Assembly: GCF_002952775.1 (NCBI RefSeq)
Contig: NZ_CP025066.1
Span: 2,294,001-2,358,000, forward strand
Length of the DNA stretch: 64,000 nt
Reading direction: 5' to 3'
Source: Halalkaliarchaeum desulfuricum
GTDB lineage: Archaea; Halobacteriota; Halobacteria; Halobacteriales; Haloferacaceae
The stretch's first letter is position 1, and each line of letters opens with the position of its first letter. The notes below the pieces were generated by a model that was not told where the DNA came from, made no database searches, and saw only the letters and a program-made list of their open reading frames with translations. Shown here one piece after another: positions 34,277-42,375 of this stretch. Position numbers and translations under genes: made by a program.

Positions 34277-35620
34277 GTGTCAGTCGAAAAGCGATTACAG
34301 GAGTTGGTGCAGCGTTTAAACAGGCTACCTGAGACGGATGAACCCCCACCAACCACACTCCAGATACTCGGACGTAACCACCAAGAGCAGGACTGGCAAC
34401 GCCTCCTGTTTCATTTCCTCTCGCCCAAGGAAGGCCACGGCCTCAACCATGCACTCTTGGAACACCTATTGTCGTCGCTATCCGACCGAGATGATCTGGA
34501 CTATACGTTCTCTCGACTGGATCTTCAGGACATCAAGATCGAAACTGAGGTCGTTACCTCTAATGACACTCGACCCGATGCGGTTCTCTGGCTACCGGGT
34601 GACTGGTTCATTTGCTGGGAGCTGAAACTTTGGGCGTCCGAGACACATGAGCAAACCAGAGCGTATATCGATGCCTCATCGTTCCCAGCGATCGATCTCT
34701 CGAAAGACGATGTACCCGTCGACAATCGCTACTACATCTACCTCGCCCCCGAGAGTGCATCACCACCGGAGGCTAACGAGTTCGTTCAGATTTCTTGGGA
34801 GTGGATCGCTTCGGAACTCCAGGCGTTCCTTGCGAAGAGCCAGGGCGGGTATCCGGCACGAACGACAGCACAGCTTGAAGACTTCATCAGCACGATACAG
34901 CAGGAGCTGACCATGACAGAACACCAAGAGAACCAGCAAGAGAAAGCTCAACTGTACTTTGACTACTACGACGAACTGCAAGACGTACAGAGCGCGTTTG
35001 AGAACCAGTGGGATGACTTCACGGATAACTGGGGTCTACGTCTCGCCGGAGAGTTGGATGGTGTCGAGATCGTAGAGATCCCGGATCTTCCAGACAACCA
35101 CGTCGGGATCGAACTGAATCCAGACTCCGAAGACTCCGATAGATGGATTTTCCGCCAGGGAAGTTCCTGGGCGGGTATCGCCAAGGAACAATGGCGGCGA
35201 CGGAGAACTGATAACCACGTTGTCATCTACGGTGCCCCTGATGACGACAACTACGCCCACATCACCCTATATCATCGGCTTGAAAAGAATCGTAAGAAGG
35301 CGATCCAGAACGGTATATTGGAACTTACGCTTTGGCACGGCAACAGTAGCGACAATCAGTTCTATAAGCTGGTCAACGAACGAGTCAGCAACAAGATTGA
35401 CGAGCGAGGGTATGAACTCCCGCCTACAGTTGACTTAACCAGTCGTACTGGAAATATACTTACGGCAACGTACAACATCCCTATCGCCGAGCACGACGAC
35501 TTTTTTGATGCCTACACTGCGGGCCTGGGGGGTGCGTTCGTTGACTTGGTTGTTGAGAACCCCGAACTCATCACAATCATCACTGAGGCCTTTGAAGAGT
35601 CCCTTGATGAGTACTATTAA
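34277..35620 (+). CDS. PD-(D/E)xK nuclease-family protein
   Basis: 447 residues if the GTG at 34277 (MSVEKRLQELVQRLNRLPET) is used; the open frame continues upstream to 34136 without a better start. The nuclease core reads QEQDWQRLLFHFLSP (Glu), RPDAVLWLPGDWFICWELKL (D...ExK) and HEQTRAYIDASS, the PD-(D/E)xK pattern of restriction-type enzymes. A C-terminal half of about 230 residues after a coiled-coil linker (EHQENQQEKAQLYFDYYDEL) has a beta-rich domain of unknown type, perhaps a sensor. It is divergent from the GHKL/RarA-like pair. Likely role: standalone defence nuclease. Confidence 0.75.
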   Translation: MSVEKRLQELVQRLNRLPETDEPPPTTLQILGRNHQEQDWQRLLFHFLSPKEGHGLNHALLEHLLSSLSDRDDLDYTFSRLDLQDIKIETEVVTSNDTRPDAVLWLPGDWFICWELKLWASETHEQTRAYIDASSFPAIDLSKDDVPVDNRYYIYLAPESASPPEANEFVQISWEWIASELQAFLAKSQGGYPARTTAQLEDFISTIQQELTMTEHQENQQEKAQLYFDYYDELQDVQSAFENQWDDFTDNWGLRLAGELDGVEIVEIPDLPDNHVGIELNPDSEDSDRWIFRQGSSWAGIAKEQWRRRRTDNHVVIYGAPDDDNYAHITLYHRLEKNRKKAIQNGILELTLWHGNSSDNQFYKLVNERVSNKIDERGYELPPTVDLTSRTGNILTATYNIPIAEHDDFFDAYTAGLGGAFVDLVVENPELITIITEAFEESLDEYY

Positions 35621-35740
35621 CCGACTTGCGTAACCCAGTGTCGAGTCCCACCGTCACAAGAGTTCAGGCACACGAACGGTTGGACTCGTCTATATTCCCT
35701 TAACAGGCGGTTCTGAAATGTCAGAAACTCGTTACCTCAA

Positions 35741-35995
35741 TCAATACGAGTAGGATTCCAGCGAATCCCAATCGATTTCCCATCCATTGTTATATATCAC
35801 TGGAACCCAGCCAATACCTGTTCCTTCTTTTCTCTTGTTGACAGAGTACTCTCTGAGCTGATCAAGCTCACTATCTGAGACAGTAGTTGTGAAATTTCTG
35901 GGCTTATCCGGTGGTGCTTCAACTAAGAAGCTCACCGTATGGTTACCGTTCGAATAATTATATTTCTCACACAGGGCATCGTATTGAGTGGCCAT
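35741..35995 (-). CDS. uncharacterised small protein, 84 aa
   Basis: MATQYDALCEKYNYSNGNHT, VSFLVEAPPDKPRNFTTTVS and GIGWVPVIYNNGWEIDWDSL. It is less acidic and more Asn/Tyr-rich than its neighbours, and its DNA is AT-rich, both signs of recent acquisition. No motif recognised. Confidence 0.5.
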   Translation of the reverse strand: MATQYDALCEKYNYSNGNHTVSFLVEAPPDKPRNFTTTVSDSELDQLREYSVNKRKEGTGIGWVPVIYNNGWEIDWDSLESYSY

Positions 35996-36392
35996 ATCAA
36001 ATAGAAGTGTTTTGCGACTATCTATTAATCTTCTCCCAGTGGATCATTCAAAGTATCATCTAAACTGTGTACCCGACGAATCGGTATATCCCTGGCTTAG
36101 AGCCCGTCGAGGTATTTTTGCCTCGCCTCGCGTGGTTCTTCCTAAGTTCGACGATCGTAATTTTTGTCGAGTACATCTGTACTCATCACGTCTATCCGCT
36201 CGAACTCGACATAGTTTGTAACCGATCCGCGACGGATTACGTGTGAACTCACGAAGCCAGGTCTTCGAGTTATAGGTCGACACAATATGGGTTTAGAAAC
36301 GGATAACGATCCATCGCGACAATGGCAACAGCTGGAAATGAAAAGGCCGCGCTGGGGCAGTTATACCACAAGCTACCGACGTCAGAAGCCGG
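35996..36392. other. intergenic region without a supported gene
   Basis: A 75-codon minus-strand frame at 36056-36283 begins with GTG and is arginine-rich, unlike a halophilic protein. Nothing else is recognisable. It lies next to the decayed integrase fragment, so it may be leftover DNA from an older insertion. Confidence 0.4.
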
Positions 36393-36612
36393 TCAGATGT
36401 CGATCTTCGGCATCGCTGACTCGTACTCTTCGCGGATCTCATCTTCACCGTAGTGTGTGTAGAGAGACACCATATCTCCAGCAGCGTCCCCACGAAGGGC
36501 TTTAATCACGTCCCGTGAACAACCATCCCGGTTGAGCCAAGTTGTAAAGCAACGACGGGCGTCGTGAGGGGTGAACTCGACGATCTCCTCGCGAGCCCAT
36601 CGGTCGTCGACG
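36393..36612 (-). pseudogene. C-terminal fragment of a tyrosine recombinase
   Basis: The minus-strand frame reads DDRWAREEIVEFTPHDARRC, FTTWLNRDGCSRDVIKALRG, DAAGDMVSLYTHYGEDEIRE and ends EYESAMPKIDI with TGA at 36393-36395. TPHDARRCF is the HxxR box and MVSLYTHYG the nucleophile region of a phage-type integrase. An in-frame TAG lies just upstream and the other 75 percent of the protein is absent. It differs from the intact integrase at 40965, so it comes from a separate element. Confidence 0.82.
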
Positions 36613-36759
36613 ATTGATTGCTATCGCTCTTGTAGGTCACGCAGCGAGATCATCGATCCAACAATGCTACCAGCGGACATTTTATGGTATCTGGAAGCCT
36701 GCCAGTAATTTGTTGGATTCAGTTGGAGTACCAGGTAGCCCAATTAAGACAACTACTTT

Positions 36760-37050
36760 TCACTCGTCTTCGTCCGGCTTTTCCGACAACCGTTTCCCGA
36801 GCCGATCGAGTCGGTTTTGAGCGTCCTCACGGCGCTGTGTTGTCTCCTCTGGGCGATATTCGATCGCTTCGATCTGGCTGCCTTCCACCGTCACCGCAAG
36901 CACACTGCCCTCCTTCCGTCCCTCTTGTGGCACACGCTCGATCGGTATGTCGCGCTGGTCCTGCACCTCGTCGTCCGCCTCCAGCAGGATAACAGCCGTT
37001 TTACCGTCGACGATCCGGTCCAGAACGCCGATATAGGTTCCGTCGATCAT
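36760..37050 (-). CDS. DUF3006-family protein
   Basis: 96 residues: MIDGTYIGVLDRIVDGKTAV, ILLEADDEVQDQRDIPIERV and PQEGRKEGSVLAVTVEGSQI match the small beta-barrel DUF3006 domain. A coiled-coil tail follows. DUF3006 genes very often sit next to ComEC-like hydrolases, as here: its start overlaps the stop of the gene at 37047 by 4 bases. Confidence 0.85.
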   Translation of the reverse strand: MIDGTYIGVLDRIVDGKTAVILLEADDEVQDQRDIPIERVPQEGRKEGSVLAVTVEGSQIEAIEYRPEETTQRREDAQNRLDRLGKRLSEKPDEDE

Positions 37051-38120
37051 GCTGTCCTCACCTCCAGTATTGGTCCGGACACACCCAGTGGGGGTGGCGC
37101 CAACTTCCCGTCATCATCGTTGGGTTTCTCTGCGAGCAGGTCAGCCGGATCCGTCGAGAACTCCTCACTCGTTTCGACGGCGATTTCCTCACCATCGGTC
37201 GTGATCACGATATCTCCATGGACACCCGTCCAGTAAGTCTCGATCCCCCGGTCGGCAAACCGTTCGAGGACCTCATCATGTGGATGGCCATACTGGGAGT
37301 CATACGCGCTCGAAATAACCGCAATTGAGGGCTCTGCCGTATCCAGGAACGATTCACTCGAAGAGGTCGAGGAACCATGGTGACCGGCGTGGTAGACATC
37401 GGCCGCAAGTGCATCAGCGCGTTCCTCAACGAGCCGCGATTCGACCTTTGTCTCGGCGTCACCCGTGGTCAGATAGCCGACCTCGCCGAACGTGATCGAG
37501 AGGACGATACTGTTCTCGTGGAGATCGCTCCCTGAATCGCCAGCTGGCGGGTTCAACACCTGGGCGTCGACAGTGCCGTCAGCAATGGGTATTTCATCGC
37601 CATCCTCGACGAACAGTAGTTCAACATCGTGTTCCTCGACTGCATCGAGATAGTTCTCGTAGGTCTGGGAAGTGTGGGCGACGCCGTTGTCGTAGGCGGC
37701 ACCGATCCCGTCGCGTTCGGTCTCGTAGTGTTCGATGATGGCAGCGTGACCACCGATGTGATCGGCGTGGCCATGCGTGGCTACGAGATGGTCGATCCGG
37801 TCGATTTCGTGGGCTTTGAGATATTCGAGCACGCCCTGGCCGTCCTGGCGCCAGTCGCCCGTATCGATGAGAATCGTCTCCTCATCGGGGGTAATTATGA
37901 GCGTCGCATCCGCCTGCCCGACGTCGATGTGGTGGATCTGGAACTCGCCGTCGGGGAGCTCGCCGGGCTCGTCACTCGGCGTGGGCGTCTCTGTTGGCGT
38001 TGGCTCCGGTGTGGGAGTCGGGGTTACCTCAGGTTCCGGGGTCCAATCTCCGGGGGTACCGGCACAGCCAGCCAGGAGGAGAATTCCAGCGAGGGCAAGG
38101 ACAAGAAGTAGCCGTCTCAT
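37047..38120 (-). CDS. ComEC-like metallo-beta-lactamase lipoprotein
   Basis: 357 residues. MRRLLLVLALAGILLLAGC is a Sec signal with a lipobox, followed by a Pro/Thr-rich linker. The hydrolase domain has IHHIDVGQADATLI, LIDTGDWRQ, VATHGHADHIGGH (zinc motif), TTGDAETKVESRL and VYHAGHHGSSTSS, as in the C-terminal domain of ComEC and its secreted relatives. These proteins are proposed to degrade DNA or nucleotides outside the cell. It is translated with DUF3006. It could be cargo for DNA uptake or a nutrient function. Confidence 0.9.
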   Translation of the reverse strand: MRRLLLVLALAGILLLAGCAGTPGDWTPEPEVTPTPTPEPTPTETPTPSDEPGELPDGEFQIHHIDVGQADATLIITPDEETILIDTGDWRQDGQGVLEYLKAHEIDRIDHLVATHGHADHIGGHAAIIEHYETERDGIGAAYDNGVAHTSQTYENYLDAVEEHDVELLFVEDGDEIPIADGTVDAQVLNPPAGDSGSDLHENSIVLSITFGEVGYLTTGDAETKVESRLVEERADALAADVYHAGHHGSSTSSSESFLDTAEPSIAVISSAYDSQYGHPHDEVLERFADRGIETYWTGVHGDIVITTDGEEIAVETSEEFSTDPADLLAEKPNDDDGKLAPPPLGVSGPILEVRTA

Positions 38121-38324
38121 AGCCGTACGTTTGCGGGCGGTCGGTTAACAGTTCGGGACGAGAGATTGTCAGAGGCACTGGACTCGTCCCATCGGAACGG
38201 TCGATTGAGGCACGTAAAGCTGTGTTGTTTTCATCGTAGTATGTCAGAATATAACTGTGATTTCACCGATACGATGTGGTGAGAGACAATCTTCGTTTTT
38301 GGTCGTGGCTTTCAGCCAGAGCAA

Positions 38325-38597
38325 TTATCTATCGCTCATTTCGATATAAGACCCAAGTTCGCTGGTATTGTCTACCGCATCTGTGTTGGGTTCGGAGTCG
38401 GTTGACTCGGATTCGGAATCCTCAGCACCACCTTCAACCGTCACGTTTGCCTCACCACCTACCCCGACTTCTTCTTCGGTTGGCGTATCACTCTCCTCAG
38501 AGAGGCCCAACCCGCCTGCAACCGTCCCGGTCACGATCAACAGGAGAACAAGTCCACCGATGACGAGCCACAGTGTGTCAATAGGAAATTCTCGCAT
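38325..38597 (-). CDS. single-span membrane protein, 90 aa
   Basis: MREFPIDTLWLVIGGLVLLL IV... begins with one membrane helix (residues 8-30), followed by an acidic, serine-rich external or cytoplasmic tail of about 60 residues with the weak core VGVGGEANVTVEGG. Its ATG shares a base with the stop of the TbsP-like gene, so the two are coupled. Family not recognised. Confidence 0.7.
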   Translation of the reverse strand: MREFPIDTLWLVIGGLVLLLIVTGTVAGGLGLSEESDTPTEEEVGVGGEANVTVEGGAEDSESESTDSEPNTDAVDNTSELGSYIEMSDR

Positions 38598-39451
38598 CAC
38601 CGGGCCTCCGAAGCGGTTACCATCTTCTTGTCTTCAAGGACTGGACATACCCGATCGAGGGGCGGCTGTGCGACCGACTTGGCGTTGTCGGGTAATACCA
38701 GTCGATTCCGTGGCCGGCCGATGTCTGGAGGCACGCGTTCGGTGTCGAGGAGGCCCTGGTCTTCGAGTTCAGTTTTCGCTCGCGAGAAGGTGGCCTTCGA
38801 GGCCAAACTCACGTCTTCACCCCAGGTTGAGAGCTTGTACTGCTGGAGTTCGTGCTTGCAGCCGACGAGCAACAGGAGCGTTACGGCGTCCACATTCCCG
38901 GCTTCGTTGTCTGCGACTGCCGCCAGGACGCGATCGAAGTCTTCCCGAACGGCTGCGCCGAACCGGTCCTCAAGGCCACTACGAACCGTCGACAGTGGCG
39001 GTGTCCGCAGCGAGAATGACTCGCCAGTTTCGAACTGGTTGGTTGCCATTTCACGGGCAGCCTCAACGGCATCAGTATCCTGGGATTCGAGGGTGAGCAG
39101 CTCCGAATCGCCTGGCACCAGCGTGACCACAGTGTCTGATGTGACACAAACGCGGGTAGCCTTATCGTCGGAGCCCACCCGAAGATCAAGGCGATCCGTA
39201 TCAACGAGTTCGGCAAGTTTGGCGGCGATCGGGAACCGCTTTCGGATGAACTTGAGTGTCGCCTCCTCGGCTACCACGCCCATGGACGGCAGTGTTACTG
39301 GATCGCGGTCGGTGACCACGTCGGCCAATGCCGCAAGCGTCGCGACCGGCGGGTTGACGAGCACGATTGCTGGTGATGCAGTAGAGTCCTCGATGGTACA
39401 GAGCGATTCAAGCAATGAGGTGTGATCTCGTAGATGCGACGAACTCGACAT
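38597..39451 (-). CDS. TbsP-like transcriptional regulator
   Basis: 284 residues from the ATG at 39451. The N-terminal half (AIVLVNPPVATLAALADVVT, LPSMGVVAEEATLKFIRKRF) and the C-terminal half (VTLLLLVGCKHELQQYKLST, WGEDVSLASKATFSRAKTEL, EDQGLLDTERVPPDIGRPRN) match the haloarchaeal TbsP/DUF5821 regulators, with a winged helix in SLASKATFSRAKTELEDQGL. Chromosomal TbsP works with TrmB-type control of central metabolism; this element-borne copy is divergent and likely controls local genes. It is coupled to the membrane protein at 38325. Confidence 0.85.
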   Translation of the reverse strand: MSSSSHLRDHTSLLESLCTIEDSTASPAIVLVNPPVATLAALADVVTDRDPVTLPSMGVVAEEATLKFIRKRFPIAAKLAELVDTDRLDLRVGSDDKATRVCVTSDTVVTLVPGDSELLTLESQDTDAVEAAREMATNQFETGESFSLRTPPLSTVRSGLEDRFGAAVREDFDRVLAAVADNEAGNVDAVTLLLLVGCKHELQQYKLSTWGEDVSLASKATFSRAKTELEDQGLLDTERVPPDIGRPRNRLVLPDNAKSVAQPPLDRVCPVLEDKKMVTASEAR

Positions 39452-39597
39452 CACATTTGGATCGCAGAATGTACTATTTAATCTCACCGATTCATTCGAT
39501 ATAATTTGTACGTGAATATAGTAAAGACAATTGGACTGTTTGGATCGGATAGAACACGGTTTTGAGCCTAATTCAACTTCCACTTCCACACCGCCTG

Positions 39598-39607
39598 GCC
39601 AAATTTA
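39598..39607 (+). promoter_or_regulatory. TATA box of the TIR operon
   Basis: CCAAATTTAT (about 39598-39607) lies 28-37 bases before the ATG at 39635, close to leaderless spacing, in the divergent region shared with the TbsP-like gene. Confidence 0.45.
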
Positions 39608-39634
39608 TTGTTCCGACTATCGGACATTACGATA

Positions 39635-40402
39635 ATGAGCTGGCTACATCACATCGACCGGGCGAGACGGACCACGGTCCCGGTCGTCGTCGACAAGCAA
39701 CAGGCCGGGCCACTCCCACCCGGATTCGAAGCACAGGGACTCACGATCAACGGTCTCTGGGGTGTCTACGAGCGCCAACGCGGCATCGAAAAGATTCAAA
39801 TCATCGAACTCCCCACCCAGTATAGGGTCTCCGTATCCAACCCTGTCGCTGGAACCAACCAGCTCCCGCAACCTGCCGGTCAGTCGAACCATGGTGGAGA
39901 CGCCCTGAAAGGACTCGCGGCCCTCGGACTGGGAACCCTCGGTGCTGTCGCAATCGGAAAGGCGCTCAAGGGCTCGCAGAAAAGCACCGTTCCCGACCCA
40001 AAACAAGCCCACCGCGTGTTCATCAGCCACTCTTGGACCTACGAGGATCACTACAAAGAGGTGAAAGAGCTGCTCGATGACGCCTACGGATTCGAATACT
40101 TCGACCACAGCGTATCCTCTGACGACCCGATCGACGCCCAACTACCGAACCACCTCCGAAAGAAGATTCGTGACCAGATACAGTCGACATCCGTTGTCCT
40201 CGTGTTAGCTGGGATGTACGTGGCATACAGCGACTGGATCAAGGAGGAGATCGAGATAGCGAACGAGATGGAGAAGCCGATTATCGGCGTTGTCCCGGCG
40301 AAGAACGAGCGTGCACCTACTATCGTGCAGGCGAAAGCCACGGAACTGGTCGAAGCCGACGGGGCCGAAATCCTGGACGCGATCGAACGGCACGCAACAT
40401 GA
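39635..40402 (+). CDS. TIR-like (MTH538/ThsB-type) domain protein
   Basis: 255 residues from ATG 39635 (MSWLHHIDRARRTTVPVVVD). The first 75 residues are a beta-rich domain I do not recognise; residues 85-110 are a glycine/alanine-rich hydrophobic stretch (GLAALGLGTLGAVAIGKALK) that may touch the membrane. From about 122 comes a TIR-like domain: HRVFISHSWTYEDHYKEVKE, FEYFDHSVSSDDPID, IRDQIQSTSVVLVLAGMYVA and YSDWIKEEIEIANEMEKPII, with a likely catalytic glutamate in the KEEIE helix. This is the DUF1863 type used in Thoeris ThsB. The stop overlaps the start of the membrane-protein gene (ATGA), marking a two-gene unit. Confidence 0.85.
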   Translation: MSWLHHIDRARRTTVPVVVDKQQAGPLPPGFEAQGLTINGLWGVYERQRGIEKIQIIELPTQYRVSVSNPVAGTNQLPQPAGQSNHGGDALKGLAALGLGTLGAVAIGKALKGSQKSTVPDPKQAHRVFISHSWTYEDHYKEVKELLDDAYGFEYFDHSVSSDDPIDAQLPNHLRKKIRDQIQSTSVVLVLAGMYVAYSDWIKEEIEIANEMEKPIIGVVPAKNERAPTIVQAKATELVEADGAEILDAIERHAT

Positions 40403-40866
40403 CTGACGACGACGGTGCCTCCGATGGCGATCGATCAGAGCTTATCGACCAGTACACGACCTATGTGGATACGACGTTGAACGTTAGCAACCGGCGGATG
40501 CGGAACAATCGTTTCTACGTCCTCCTTCTCTCCGGCACCCTCGCCGTAGTCTCCGTGCTCGCGGACACCCAGATCATCGAGGAGGTCGGGCTCCTAATCG
40601 CCGGCCTACTCGGCTTGGCGCTCTGCATACTTTGGTATCTCAGCATCGTCTCCTACAAGCAGCTGAACAGCGGGAAGTACGAGATAATCCAGGCGATGGA
40701 GAAAGACTTGCCTGCGGAGCCGTTCGCCAACGAATGGGACGTCCTCGACGAAGGGAGAGACTGGAGGACCTATATCACCCATACCCGAGTTGAACGCAAA
40801 ATACCCGGGGTTCTCGCCGTCCCATATCTTATCATCACGATATACGCGACCATCAGGCTCGTGTAA
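40399..40866 (+). CDS. small membrane protein, RipA/8xMP-like, TIR partner
   Basis: 155 residues. LIDQYTTYVDTTLNVSNRRM RNNRFY... is a helix with an RRMRNN motif leading into the first membrane span (YVLLLSGTLAVVSVLA). A second span is VGLLIAGLLGLALCILWYLS, and a third near the C-terminus is VLAVPYLIITIYATIRLV. This arrangement matches what I recall of the RipA/8xMP family of octameric small membrane proteins. Coupled to a TIR protein, it is a candidate membrane effector. The family name is from memory and needs a profile search. Confidence 0.68.
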   Translation: MTDDDGASDGDRSELIDQYTTYVDTTLNVSNRRMRNNRFYVLLLSGTLAVVSVLADTQIIEEVGLLIAGLLGLALCILWYLSIVSYKQLNSGKYEIIQAMEKDLPAEPFANEWDVLDEGRDWRTYITHTRVERKIPGVLAVPYLIITIYATIRLV

Positions 40867-40964
40867 ACGCACTGGCTCACGACAAGATGCGTATGAGAAC
40901 GAGTGAGAACTACCTCATCGCGACAATGCTAACAGCTGCAAGGGCGAAGGCCTCGCTGGCCTGG

Positions 40965-42131
40965 TTAGCCCATCTTGTCCAGGGCGTCTCGACGGTCTTC
41001 TACAGGCACCTGGTCGTACTTCATCGTCGTCATCGGATTCCTATGCCGAAGCTGGGCTTTCGCAGCTGCAAGGCCCCGTTCCTTCGCCATGTACGTCCCA
41101 ACAGAGTGTCTGATCGTGTACCAGCTCATTTTCCGGTTCGCGGTTTCGATCCCCGCCTCGTCACATAGGCGATGGAGCAACCGGCGCAGGCTCTTCGAAC
41201 TATAACGGTTCCCCCGAGCAGTGAGCCATAGTGCGTCCGTATCGTCGTACCGATCGTACCGTTCCCGTTCTTCGAGCCATCGCTCAAGGTACGCAGTCGT
41301 CTCATCCTTCAAGCTCACCGTCCAGTTTCCGACGTTCTTCGATGACTCCTCCTTTGGGATCCGCAATACGCTGTTCTGGAGGTCAACCCAACGTACTGAC
41401 GCAGTACGGACCTCCGCAGGTCGCAGGCCAGCATCAAGGCTTGCGCTCACGAGTGATGGTTCCTTCCACCCAATGACCTTCTCCCAGTCGTTATCGTTGA
41501 TCGCGTCCCGTGGCTTGTTGAGGAGATGGCCGAGATGGGTGAGCCAGCCTTCTCGCTCTTCACCATAGACGTCGCCGGGAGAGGGGATGTCACCGATTGT
41601 GAGCACGGCCTGACGAATCTTCCGTCGCTCTTCAACGCTTAGGAAGTCTTGGGGTTGATGGTTCCCACCGGAGCTATCGAACTGGTAGTCGTACTCCCAC
41701 TCGTCGTAGTTCTTGTCGTGGTGCAGCCACTTGTTGTAGCGTCGAACGCCCTCCTGAAGCTTCCCTTTCGCCGTTTCGGACTGGTCGTAGTCAAACGCGA
41801 GCCACTCGATGAACGCTTTCGCTTCTTCTTCTGTCGGGGGCATCGAGTAGCCGCCGAACTTCTCCCAGCGCCACTTATCGAACCGGGCAGTCCGGTACGC
41901 AGTGCCGTAAACGGTGTACTCAGAGTAGCCTGAGGCACTCTCAGGATCCTTCCCAACGTTCAACAGCCATGACATGAATCGGAATCGTTGCTTCCGATAG
42001 TTGATAAGTTGCTTGTCATTCATCAAGCTTTCATGCGATTTTGGTATTACCACAATGCCACGGTCGAGGTCGATCTCGTCACCCTCCATTTCGGGACAGC
42101 GCGAGAGTGTCAGCGGTAACTCATGTTCCAT
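40965..42131 (-). CDS. int: tyrosine recombinase (element integrase)
   Basis: 388 residues. The catalytic domain shows the first arginine in LDAGLRPAEVRTASVRWVDL, SWYTIRHSVGTYMAK (box II, with Tyr in place of the usual first His), AQLRHRNPMTTMKYDQV with the second His and the nucleophilic tyrosine. The N-terminal 170 residues form a SAM-like core-binding domain (INYRKQRFRFMSWLLNVGKD). The gene ends about 55 bases from the 3' end of tRNA-Leu, the classic place for an integrase that inserts into that tRNA. The first ATG (42131, MEHELPLTLSRC) is used; starts further in are possible. Confidence 0.92.
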   Translation of the reverse strand: MEHELPLTLSRCPEMEGDEIDLDRGIVVIPKSHESLMNDKQLINYRKQRFRFMSWLLNVGKDPESASGYSEYTVYGTAYRTARFDKWRWEKFGGYSMPPTEEEAKAFIEWLAFDYDQSETAKGKLQEGVRRYNKWLHHDKNYDEWEYDYQFDSSGGNHQPQDFLSVEERRKIRQAVLTIGDIPSPGDVYGEEREGWLTHLGHLLNKPRDAINDNDWEKVIGWKEPSLVSASLDAGLRPAEVRTASVRWVDLQNSVLRIPKEESSKNVGNWTVSLKDETTAYLERWLEERERYDRYDDTDALWLTARGNRYSSKSLRRLLHRLCDEAGIETANRKMSWYTIRHSVGTYMAKERGLAAAKAQLRHRNPMTTMKYDQVPVEDRRDALDKMG

Positions 42132-42187
42132 AGCTTACCAGCCGAGGTGAAAACAGGCGGTAGGGCGTCTGGTACGCCCGATCTGAG

Positions 42188-42270
42188 TGCGCGGGACAGG
42201 ATTCGAACCTGCGGACCCCTATGGGACAGCGTCCTAAGCGCTGCGCCGTTGACCGCTTGGCTACCCGCGC
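42188..42270 (-). tRNA. tRNA-Leu (anticodon UAG), attR of the element
   Basis: On the minus strand the acceptor GCGCGGG at the 5' end pairs with CCCGCGC before discriminator A at 42188. The anticodon stem CAGCG/CGCTG holds loop CTTAGGA with anticodon TAG, a long class II variable arm (TCCCATAGGGGTCC region) follows, then the T loop TTCGAAT. 83 bases, no CCA, no intron. The half from 42188 to 42239 is duplicated at 13112-13165. Confidence 0.96.
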
Positions 42271-42375
42271 ACACCGATTACTACGCACGAATTGGCCTAA
42301 GAACCTGTCGGACTCGCCGGACGTGACGTCGATGTTTCGACCGGATTTATAAACAATGCGGCGCAACCGGGGAGC

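Larger units (their letters stand above)
13112..42239. mobile_element. 29-kb integrative element in tRNA-Leu(UAG)
   Basis: The element is bounded by 54-bp direct repeats of the tRNA-Leu 3' half (13112-13165 and 42186-42239), with a tyrosine integrase (40965-42131) ending next to the intact tRNA. It restores the tRNA with its own 3' half at the right end. Contents are typical accessory DNA: many short overlapping genes, lower and uneven GC, a replicative helicase-like gene with a repeat-rich region beside it, several nucleases, a restriction-like helicase/methylase pair, and TIR and GHKL proteins. No capsid, portal, terminase, VirB4/HerA-type conjugation or tail genes are recognisable, so it reads as an integrated plasmid-like element rather than a complete virus. 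Confidence 0.88.
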
